This document shows, piece by piece, positions 1-7,136 of a stretch of 10,000 nucleotides of DNA. Under the pieces are notes generated by a model that was not told the DNA's origin, did no database searches, and saw only the letters and a list, made by a program, of their open reading frames with translations. Numbering within the stretch: position 1 is the stretch's first letter; every line of letters starts with the position of its first letter. Made by a program: the position numbers and the translations under genes. This DNA comes from Chloroflexota bacterium (GTDB lineage Bacteria; Chloroflexota; Anaerolineae; Anaerolineales; Villigracilaceae), in contig JAIWOB010000056.1 in NCBI GenBank assembly GCA_020217065.1, positions 1 to 10,000 of the forward strand, given 5' to 3'.

Positions 1-3000
1 CTGCAAACCGCCGGCGGAGGCTTCCGGCAGGAAACGCCACAACAAAACCGCCTGATACAAGTTGCCGAAAATCAAAACGACAAGAAGGGCGGCGAGCGCC
101 GTCCAATAAGGCAGGCTGCGTTGAAAGAAAGACGCGGCGCGGAAACGTGTTTCCTCAAACTGGCTTTCCCCTTCCAGCGGCGAACGCAATCCTGCGACAA
201 GGTTATACGCCGCCGAAAACACGCCGGCGCCGGTCATGGCAAACCAGGCGGGCAAAATCAGGTTATAGGCAATGGCGGGAAGAATCCCAAGCAGTTTGAC
301 GGGAATCGCCGCCATGATGTAACCGTAGTAATAATAATTGATGTAATGACCGGCAAACCAGGGGTGTTCGGGCGGAAAGTACACCGTCCGCAGGACAGCG
401 TTGAAGAAAGCAAAGTCCATCGGTTTTTCGCCGCCCAGCCAGGGATGCCAAAGGTCGGGGTTGCCCAATCGAATGAACAGGCTGAGGAGGAAAAGCGCCA
501 GGAAGCCCCCTTCGACCCATAAGATGTGTTTCCATTGAGAAACGAAAAACGCCGCAAGCGGTTTGCGTTGGAAATATGCCGCAGCCGCGCTGGACAGCAG
601 AAACAACCCAATACAAAGCAAGAGGGTCGAGCGGGAAAAAGGCAGAATCTTGAAACTGCCCAAAATCCAAACCAGCCATGCCAGAGCGAGCAGCGCAGCC
701 ATCCGCGACAGCGGATAGCCCCGGTCTGGCAGCCAGGGAAAGACAAGAAAGACCAATGGAAAGGCAAGCGCGCCCAGCAGGAAAATGAAGAGATACCAGA
801 CCAGCGCGCCCGCGAACTGGTTTGTATTTAACCAGGCGTTTCTGTCAAAGATGGAAGACCAGGCTGGGCTGCTGCGCTGCGCTTCGAGACGGTCGGAGGG
901 AAGTCTCATGGCGGTCGGGGCGCGGGTATATTCCAGCGGGGTTTGGAAGAAGACCTCGTCCAGGTTAACTTCGTTCAGCAGGGCGCGGACTTTTTCGATG
1001 GAGAAATCTTCGGTCTTTTTGAAGACCATCACCTTGGGATGGTCGTAGACGGTGAAGGATTCGTCCGCCCACTGGTCGGGAAAGGAGATAAAACCCAAAG
1101 CGGGCGGACTTTCAAACACGGCGACCAATTCAAAGCCCAGCGGACTCTTGAATGGCGGCTTCAGCCCATAGGCTTTGTATTCCAACTCATCGCCCATGCA
1201 CTCGCAGTCGAACAAAGCCTGATAGTATTTCAAAGTCATCGGGTAGCGCATGGGCATGCGGGGCATGGCGTCGTAAGCGCGGTTGGATGGGATGACGATA
1301 TATTCGGTCTCTTCAAGAATTCGAAGCATCCTGTCGCGCTTTTCGGGGGTATCCGGCTCATAAAGTTCAAGATTAAGGGGCGAGTAAATGCCGCCCTGAG
1401 CGTCGTATTGATTAACATTCAGAGGCAGGGCGTCGTCCCAGGAGGTTTCGAGAGCCAGGGCGGCTGCGCGAATGCGAAGCGGAGCGCCGTCGGTCGCTTC
1501 ATAGCGCACTTGATAGGTTCGCCCGCCAAGCAACTCGACGGGAGGAATCTCAAAAACGGGGGCAAGCCGCATTCCAGGCTCGGTAAACGAGAGAATCTGC
1601 GAAGTTTCGACCAACGGGCTTTCGTTTCCTTCTTGATAGATTCCCACCCGCAGCGTGGTTTGAGCGGGAACGAAGCGTTGTTCGAAATCGCTGATTTTCA
1701 GGCGGTTCAAGGTGAGGGATTGAGGCGGCGTCAGCGGGAGCGAACCTTCCAAAACGCCCGATTGGGATTGCAGGCTCAAGTCCACAGGCAGGGAAGGCAA
1801 GTTTTCATCCACATGCGACAGGGTAAGAGACCCGATGGAAAATTCGCCGCTGCTTTGGATGCGGTAATTGAAATAGTAAGTCTCGCCGCCGTTCAGGTCA
1901 ATATCGCCAAAGGAAATGGAATGTTGAGCGCTTTGGTCGTCGTCGTGAATCGCCAGCCTGCCATCGGTAATGATGTCGTTCCGCTCCGGGTCGCGGGTGA
2001 GGCTGAAATAAAAACTTACGCCCAAGCGGCGAATGTCGGCGGAGGCGATTTTAGAGACCGTCCCATATTGTTCGACGTAAATGTTGGCGGAGCCTGTGCG
2101 CCCCGTCTCGACGATTTGACGGTTGCTCACGGCGACGGGGTAGGAACGAACGCCTGCGGGCGTTTCAACCACGACGTTGAACGGGGCAGGGATATTTTCA
2201 AGAATCCATTCCGAAGCGGCAATGCGCGTCATCGGACGGTTGTAGATGCGGGTAAAGGCGAAGGCATAGGCGTAGGTCGCAATCAGGACAAGAACGGGAA
2301 GAAAGACGCCGGCAGCCCCTTTCCAATCGGAAAATCGAAAGACAGTTTTTATTCCGCCGCCAAGCCAGCGTTCGCGACTGGCGCGGGTACGGTCGTAAAT
2401 TTCCATCAGCGCCCAGGCGGCGAACAGAATCAAAAAGGGATAGATGGGAATGAAGTAGCGCATATAGCGCCAAAATTGGGCGTTCTGCCAGAGGAAATAC
2501 CCGCCAACCCAGGCGAGCGGCAGGAAGTGACGGGTCCAGTCGCCGTTCCAAATGCGTTTGAGCGCCCAAGCCAACCCCAGCCAGGCGGTTACCCCAAGCG
2601 GAATCCCCATGCCCCAAACTACCATATTGACCCAGGCGTAAGAAGCGGGGCGGTTTGTCCAATGGGTGTTGGGGGGCCAGTCGGAGTATCCCGCCACCTG
2701 ATTGACAACCTCACGGATGACTCGCAGCCAATCCTCGTTGAGCGCCACGCCCCAAAAGCCAGGTCCTGCAAAAGCGTATGGTTGAAAGACGCGGAAGGCA
2801 AGGGCGGCGGCAAGAGTCGAAAAAAGCCATCCGGCAGCCGTCAGGGATAATTCGGCGAAAAAGTTCGGTTTTTTCCAATCCACAACCAGGCGGGCGGCGC
2901 CAGCCAGAGCGATGATTCCAAACACAGGCAGGGTGTTGACCTTGCACGCGCCAGCCAGCCCGACGGAAAACCCAAACAGCCCAAAATGTATCAGGTTCGA

Positions 3001-3822
3001 CCAGTTCATTTTTTCCGCAGGCTTGTGAACGGGAATCGCCCGCAGCGCAAAATAAAACGCGGCGAGGACGAAGACCGTGGAGAACGAATCCACGGTGAAA
3101 TAGTGCGAAAGTTGAATAGGGAGGACTGCCGCCGCGCCCAGCGCCGCCGCCAGCAGCGCAATGCGCCTGTCGTAAAGATAGTTCGCCAGGACATAAAGCG
3201 CCCAGACCGCCAGTAAATCAAAGACGCCCGACATCGCCCTGCCCGCCAAAGTCACGGCGTTGTAATCGGTCATCTCCAGCCAATGCGCGACCATGCGCGT
3301 AAAAAAGAGCGGGAACATGCCGTAAGTGTAAGAACCGAAGCGCAGGGGGTTAAGCGGGCTGTTCGCGGAGTCGAAATACTGGGACGGCTTCACGTCATTA
3401 ATTTGCCCAATAACCATCGAAATATAACGCTCGTCGGGATGCTGATGCTGTCCGTCGTCCCAGTTCAACCCCGTAAAACGGAAGTAAGCGCCGAGCAGGA
3501 GAATCAAAACCAGCAGAAGGCTGCTCGCCCAAGTCCCTTTGGGGGCTTTTGCGGAAGGCGCGGCGGCGTTTTCCAAAGGCGGCGCGAGGTTCGACCCGGC
3601 GGCGGGTTTGTCAACCTTCTTTTCTTCGGCTTCCATCTGCGGGGCAATGCGCCGCAAAACGGCAGGGTCTAGACCCCAAACCTTTTCCAATTGCTGCGCC
3701 GATTCGTAGGGACGCAGGGCGATAATCCGCCTTGCAACGCGCGGCGAAATCTGCAACGCGCGAGCCAGGGTTTCTTCGTCGGCGACGTTGAGGTCGGTGA
3801 GCGAAACGGGATTCTCGGTCAT
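1..3822 (-). CDS. HhH-domain GT-C glycosyltransferase-like / DUF2298 (YYY) giant membrane protein, 3' end outside window
   Basis: The frame is open for 1274 codons from ATG at 3822 to base 1 with no stop, so the C-terminus is missing. Seen in order: residues 10-62 resemble a ComEA-type helix-hairpin-helix tandem; 63-97 is a Pro/Ala/Lys linker; 98-535 holds about ten hydrophobic segments, with HPDE at 128-131 in the first outer loop, as in GT39/ArnT-like GT-C enzymes; 536-1000 is a mostly hydrophilic, probably beta-rich external region ending near the YDHPK motif at 936-940; after about 1002 a second membrane module begins, containing NYYYYG at 1162-1167, the YYYxG signature of DUF2298/Chlor_Arch_YYY. 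GT-C enzymes move sugars from polyprenyl-phosphate donors on the outer face of the membrane; activity here is inferred. The YYY family has no known function. A weak AAGG precedes the ATG, and a possible -10 lies about 20 bases upstream. It is divergent from the 3961 gene. Existence is near certain; substrate is unknown. Confidence 0.88.
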   Translation of the reverse strand, partial: MTENPVSLTDLNVADEETLARALQISPRVARRIIALRPYESAQQLEKVWGLDPAVLRRIAPQMEAEEKKVDKPAAGSNLAPPLENAAAPSAKAPKGTWASSLLLVLILLLGAYFRFTGLNWDDGQHQHPDERYISMVIGQINDVKPSQYFDSANSPLNPLRFGSYTYGMFPLFFTRMVAHWLEMTDYNAVTLAGRAMSGVFDLLAVWALYVLANYLYDRRIALLAAALGAAAVLPIQLSHYFTVDSFSTVFVLAAFYFALRAIPVHKPAEKMNWSNLIHFGLFGFSVGLAGACKVNTLPVFGIIALAGAARLVVDWKKPNFFAELSLTAAGWLFSTLAAALAFRVFQPYAFAGPGFWGVALNEDWLRVIREVVNQVAGYSDWPPNTHWTNRPASYAWVNMVVWGMGIPLGVTAWLGLAWALKRIWNGDWTRHFLPLAWVGGYFLWQNAQFWRYMRYFIPIYPFLILFAAWALMEIYDRTRASRERWLGGGIKTVFRFSDWKGAAGVFLPVLVLIATYAYAFAFTRIYNRPMTRIAASEWILENIPAPFNVVVETPAGVRSYPVAVSNRQIVETGRTGSANIYVEQYGTVSKIASADIRRLGVSFYFSLTRDPERNDIITDGRLAIHDDDQSAQHSISFGDIDLNGGETYYFNYRIQSSGEFSIGSLTLSHVDENLPSLPVDLSLQSQSGVLEGSLPLTPPQSLTLNRLKISDFEQRFVPAQTTLRVGIYQEGNESPLVETSQILSFTEPGMRLAPVFEIPPVELLGGRTYQVRYEATDGAPLRIRAAALALETSWDDALPLNVNQYDAQGGIYSPLNLELYEPDTPEKRDRMLRILEETEYIVIPSNRAYDAMPRMPMRYPMTLKYYQALFDCECMGDELEYKAYGLKPPFKSPLGFELVAVFESPPALGFISFPDQWADESFTVYDHPKVMVFKKTEDFSIEKVRALLNEVNLDEVFFQTPLEYTRAPTAMRLPSDRLEAQRSSPAWSSIFDRNAWLNTNQFAGALVWYLFIFLLGALAFPLVFLVFPWLPDRGYPLSRMAALLALAWLVWILGSFKILPFSRSTLLLCIGLFLLSSAAAAYFQRKPLAAFFVSQWKHILWVEGGFLALFLLSLFIRLGNPDLWHPWLGGEKPMDFAFFNAVLRTVYFPPEHPWFAGHYINYYYYGYIMAAIPVKLLGILPAIAYNLILPAWFAMTGAGVFSAAYNLVAGLRSPLEGESQFEETRFRAASFFQRSLPYWTALAALLVVLIFGNLYQAVLLWRFLPEASAGGLQ

Positions 3823-3842
3823 AAATTGCGCCTTGGGAGGGA

Positions 3843-3848
3843 ATTGTA
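3843..3848 (-). promoter_or_regulatory. candidate -10 box for the giant membrane protein gene
   Basis: On the minus strand this reads TACAAT, 20 bases before the ATG at 3822. That would give a short leader of about 13 bases. No convincing -35 at the standard 16-18 base spacing is visible; TTGCCT lies at 19 bases. The call rests on one hexamer in an AT-richer intergenic gap. Confidence 0.35.
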
Positions 3849-3920
3849 TTTGCGTTTTGGAGCGGCAAGGCAAATTGTATTGTTTGGGCAACTTTCTTTA
3901 GTATATCAGCAATATTGTAT
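3843..3920. repeat. three copies of ATTGTAT in the divergent intergenic region
   Basis: The heptamer ATTGTAT occurs at 3843-3849, 3874-3880 and 3914-3920, all in the same orientation, with starts 31 and 40 bases apart (close to three and four helical turns). Read on the minus strand each is ATACAAT, so they could be alternative -10 boxes or operator half-sites for a regulator shared by the two divergent genes. The gap is AT-rich, so chance recurrence is possible. Confidence 0.3.
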
Positions 3921-3941
3921 CTTATGCGCCGCCCCAGCGGG

Positions 3942-3947
3942 TATAAT
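3942..3947 (+). promoter_or_regulatory. consensus -10 box (TATAAT) for the 3961 gene
   Basis: A perfect TATAAT ends 13 bases before the ATG at 3961, which predicts transcription starting about 6 bases before the start codon, a nearly leaderless message. This fits the absence of any Shine-Dalgarno sequence before that ATG. The -35 region at 16-18 bases spacing (near 3918-3924) does not match TTGACA. It also supports 3961 as the true start over in-frame starts farther upstream. Confidence 0.5.
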
Positions 3948-3960
3948 CCTGCCCGTCGCC

Positions 3961-5853
3961 ATGAAAAACGACTTCATCCACAAAACCGCCCACCCGCTTT
4001 TTTGGCAGGTTCTCTTCTTGGGGATTTCCGCCGCGCTTTTCAGCCTGATTTTGCTCAATCGTTCTCCCAACCTGCTGCGCCCCGTCAGCATGTCGCTGCG
4101 CAACGGCTTCGGGCTGGCGATTCCGCTTGCGGCGCTGGTGGTGTACCTCGCTTTTCGCGTTCCCCGCCGCCTCGGAGACTTTGTCAGCATGGCGGCTGTT
4201 CTGTCGTTGTTCGCCATGCCGCTGGCGGGGCTTTGGGCTTCGGGGCAGTCGCAATCTACCGTCTTGAGCGGGTTGATTCCTCTTTTCGACGCGGAATCCT
4301 ATTACACCGACGCCCTGCGCCTGATGAATGGGGAAGACTTTTCAATATTTTCCGCCCGCCGTCCGCTCTTTGCTTCTCTGCTCGCCGTCGTCCTGACCTT
4401 GACCGGGCGTAATTTCATGGCGGCGCTCGCCGTCCTCACCTTTCTAACGGGACTCGCCTGCTATTTCACGGCGCGCGAAATCCAGCGCACGCATGGAGCG
4501 GAATTCGCCGTTTTCGTCCTGACGGTAATCTTCCTTTTTTACCGCGCCCACAGCGGCGTCAGCATGTCGGAAAACCTCGGCGTCATGCTGGGAACTTTAG
4601 GTTTTGGGCTGCTTTGGCGCGGAGCGTCGGCGAGAAGCCTCTTTTATATCTGGTTCGGCTTGCTTGCCTCCACGCTGGCTTTGAATGCGCGCGCCGGCGC
4701 TTTCTTCACGCTGCCTCTGCTTGTCCTCTGGGCGGGACGGCTTTTGAAAGAGAAAAAATGGATTTCATGGAAGGCTTTTTTTATCAGCGCAAGCGCGGTT
4801 GTTTTAGGGTTCGCTCTCAACCTTCTCCTTACCCGTTTGGTCGCCGCGCCAAGCGGAGTCCCTTTCGCCAATTTCTCCTACACCCTCTACGGGCTGGCTT
4901 CGGGCGGCAAATCGTGGGTTTATGTCTTCGAGACGCACCCGGAATTGAGTCAAATTCAGGAGCCGGAGCAATCCAAACTCATCTATCGCATGGCGTTTGA
5001 GTTAATCCGCCAGAATCCGCTGCAAACCCTGCAAGGCGCGCTCTTCAATTGGAAAATGTTGTTCTCAAATACCTGGTATAACGTCTACGCCTACGTTGGC
5101 GGGGAAAATTGGAAGGTCAATCTGGCGGCGCGCTGGGGCATGTATCTCCTCTGCCTGTTCGGGATTTTCGCCTGGATGCAAAATCGGGCGGACCCCGTCC
5201 GCAGCCTGGCGCTGTCTGCCGTTCTGGGCGTCTTCCTTTCCGTCCCCTTTCTGCCCCCCACCGACGCCTATCGCATGAGACCTTACGCCGCGAGCGTCGT
5301 TGTTTTTGCCGTCCTGCCGGCTTTTGGCTTCGATTTTCTCTTAAGCCAGTTGAAGCGTATTCCGCTGGCGCATAAACTTCTCGACAAGCCTTCTCTGCGC
5401 GCTTCATCTTCGATGCTGGCGTTTGTGACGATTCTGCTTCCCGCTTTGCTTGCCGCCCCCGTTCTAATTCAATCCGCCGCCAAGCCGCAGCGCGTCCCGT
5501 CCGTCTCCTGCCCCGAAGGCTTAACCCCCATTTTCGTCCAGTTCGACGAAGGAACGTACATTCATCTTAAGAAGCAAAGCGAGCCGTTCCTCGACTGGAT
5601 GCCGAACTTCCACATCGGAACATTCAGGGCAAGCGCCCACTCCCTTGCGGACGGCGCCATGATTGCCTGGGCGGAAAACCTCGACGCTCCCGCGACAATT
5701 TTTGTCGCTTTGGACCTCCTCAGCGGAAACCGGGTGACGGCGGTCATTCCCTCGGACTTGATTCCAGAGACGGGGTCGCAGGCGAAGTTCTGCGGGCAAT
5801 GGGAAAGCGACCCGCGCTTGAGAGGCTATGGGATTTTCTACGGGATTGAATAG
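3961..5853 (+). CDS. GT-C-like polytopic membrane protein (probable glycosyltransferase), 630 aa
   Basis: Residues 1-480 contain roughly ten hydrophobic segments. A long outer loop after the first few carries an acidic motif, DAESYY at 110-115, followed by RRPL at 133-136. This layout resembles GT-C fold enzymes, where acids in the first outer loop act in catalysis or metal binding. Other visible motifs are SMSEN at 201-205, NARAG at 242-246 and PTDAYRMRPYA at 433-443. After a last membrane segment near 485-505, residues 511-630 form a hydrophilic C-terminal domain with no family I recognise. The start at 3961 is chosen because the frame upstream would overlap the divergent gene and because a TATAAT lies just ahead. 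It is divergent from the giant DUF2298 protein gene and convergent with the 5838-6968 gene. No exact family or substrate can be assigned; a non-enzymatic flippase- or ligase-like role is not excluded. Confidence 0.85.
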   Translation: MKNDFIHKTAHPLFWQVLFLGISAALFSLILLNRSPNLLRPVSMSLRNGFGLAIPLAALVVYLAFRVPRRLGDFVSMAAVLSLFAMPLAGLWASGQSQSTVLSGLIPLFDAESYYTDALRLMNGEDFSIFSARRPLFASLLAVVLTLTGRNFMAALAVLTFLTGLACYFTAREIQRTHGAEFAVFVLTVIFLFYRAHSGVSMSENLGVMLGTLGFGLLWRGASARSLFYIWFGLLASTLALNARAGAFFTLPLLVLWAGRLLKEKKWISWKAFFISASAVVLGFALNLLLTRLVAAPSGVPFANFSYTLYGLASGGKSWVYVFETHPELSQIQEPEQSKLIYRMAFELIRQNPLQTLQGALFNWKMLFSNTWYNVYAYVGGENWKVNLAARWGMYLLCLFGIFAWMQNRADPVRSLALSAVLGVFLSVPFLPPTDAYRMRPYAASVVVFAVLPAFGFDFLLSQLKRIPLAHKLLDKPSLRASSSMLAFVTILLPALLAAPVLIQSAAKPQRVPSVSCPEGLTPIFVQFDEGTYIHLKKQSEPFLDWMPNFHIGTFRASAHSLADGAMIAWAENLDAPATIFVALDLLSGNRVTAVIPSDLIPETGSQAKFCGQWESDPRLRGYGIFYGIE

Positions 5854-6968
5854 TCAACCTTTGCGCTGCGCCCCGACTGCATTAAGAACGCCAGAAACAA
5901 TACAAAAGCCGCCGCCTCGTACACGCTTGGAATAGCGTACCATTCTTTTTTGAACAACAACAGGAGAATCAGAGTCAAAGGGAGCGCGACGACAAAGCGT
6001 TCGGGCGCGCCCGTCCGTTCCACAATGAATTCGAGACCGCGCAGCGCCATGACAATGACGGCTGGAAACGCCGCGACAATTAATCGGGTGTCGTTGTGCG
6101 CGAACAGCAGGGATAAATAAGCACCGGCAATTAAAGGCGAATATCTTACCAAAAGAGCGAGAGTTTTCCTGACCGCGAAGAAGGGAAGGAAAAAGAGAGA
6201 AACGCCAAACGTCCCGATACTGTAAAGCAGGAGATAGTCGCGCGGGTCGCGCAAAATCTGTTGAATTCGCTTCAAGCCAATGTTTTGCAGCAGGGTCGCA
6301 AAATTATATTCTTCGTTGACTGTGGGAACGAACATCCTGAGGGCAAGCAAGAGCGCCAGCGCCGGAGCGGTAAGAAGCAAAGCGCGAAGCAAGAGCCTGC
6401 CGTCGGCAAATTTCTTTGCGTTGAGCGTATAGTAAAGCGGGGCGGCGAAAACGACGTTCTCCTTTGCGGCGACTCCCGCCGCCAGCAGGAAAAGAAAAAG
6501 AATATCCTTCCGCGTAACAACGCTCCATACGACGGCAACCATAAACAAAAATCCCAGCGGGTCCGAAAGCCAGAAATCGTACAGGTTAAATCTCACCGCC
6601 CAGCCCAGGGAGAGAAAAAACAAAACGCCGGCAAACGCCAGCGAGACGGAGAAGCCCTGGGCTTTAAACGCAAAATAAGAGACCATTCCCGTCAACCACA
6701 AGGCGGTGAAACTTAACAGCGCAAAATTGGTCAACACGTCGAAGGGCAGCGATTTCGCCAGGAAGGGGTTCAAGACGCGGTACTCGAAGGGAGCAAGGCG
6801 CATGTTAGCGGGATGCCCCAGCGCCATTTCAATATAGAAAACGTGGTCCCATTCTTCCTTAAAATCGGGATGCGAGTAGGTCATCCTGTCGGTTCTAAGA
6901 AAAAACGCGCCCAAACATAAAAAGACGGCTGACGCGACGAATATGATTTCCCAACGCTGTTTGTTCAT
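5838..6968 (-). CDS. GT-C-like polytopic membrane protein, 376 aa
   Basis: The 376-residue product is strongly hydrophobic with about nine or ten membrane segments. The first (about 8-24) is followed by an outer loop with HPD at 33-35, EEWDH at 38-42 and then PFEYRVLNP at 60-68, a pattern typical of bacterial GT-C-like proteins in which an acid-rich first loop precedes an arginine-containing PF.YR motif. Further motifs are YDFWLSDP at 130-137 and AAKEN at 167-171, the latter like the conserved KE seen in this type of protein. It has no large external domain and is shorter than most characterised GT39 enzymes. The end overlaps the convergent 3961 gene by 16 bases, leaving no room for a terminator between them. 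The Shine-Dalgarno is weak: AAGGAA about 12 bases before the ATG. Sugar transfer is inference from layout; no substrate can be named. Confidence 0.82.
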   Translation of the reverse strand: MNKQRWEIIFVASAVFLCLGAFFLRTDRMTYSHPDFKEEWDHVFYIEMALGHPANMRLAPFEYRVLNPFLAKSLPFDVLTNFALLSFTALWLTGMVSYFAFKAQGFSVSLAFAGVLFFLSLGWAVRFNLYDFWLSDPLGFLFMVAVVWSVVTRKDILFLFLLAAGVAAKENVVFAAPLYYTLNAKKFADGRLLLRALLLTAPALALLLALRMFVPTVNEEYNFATLLQNIGLKRIQQILRDPRDYLLLYSIGTFGVSLFFLPFFAVRKTLALLVRYSPLIAGAYLSLLFAHNDTRLIVAAFPAVIVMALRGLEFIVERTGAPERFVVALPLTLILLLLFKKEWYAIPSVYEAAAFVLFLAFLMQSGRSAKVDYSIP

Positions 6969-7088
6969 CTATGCGGAAGTTTCCTTGTTAAAGCAGTTTT
7001 ACCACAGAAGCCGCAAAGAATGAGAAGAAAAACGCCCCCCTTTACGGGTCTCGCTACGGTCAACGTCCTTTAACCGCGCGGCATCGGT

Positions 7089-7128
7089 TGTCAAACAAAA
7101 GAGACCCGCCTTGCGGACAGGTCTCTTT
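7089..7128 (-). terminator. rho-independent terminator of the ACIII operon
   Basis: The arms 7120-7128 and 7098-7106 form a 9-bp stem (AAAGAGACC with GGTCTCTTT) around a 13-base loop that can itself pair partly (CGC with GCG). On the minus strand the stem is followed by TGTTTG, giving a broken T-run. It begins 9 bases after the stop codon of the last cytochrome gene, where the end of the operon is expected. The plus-strand side is also T-rich, so it could work both ways, but no plus-strand gene ends here. Confidence 0.82.
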
Positions 7129-7136
7129 CGTTTATT

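Noticed and set aside
258..767. Minus-strand open frames of 169 and 138 codons near the left edge
   Set aside because: They lie in other frames of the same strand as the giant gene, whose continuous frame covers this region with membrane segments and the YYYxG motif.
943..2850. Long plus-strand open frame of 635 codons opposite the giant membrane protein gene
   Set aside because: It is the antisense shadow of a real 1274-codon minus-strand frame. Its product is low in hydrophobic segments, rich in Gly, Arg and Gln, and shows no recognisable domain.
3691..3960. Upstream start for the 3961 gene that would add 90 residues
   Set aside because: The extension overlaps the coding start of the divergent gene, runs through the promoter region, and has no family-like sequence. 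TATAAT just before 3961 supports the shorter form.
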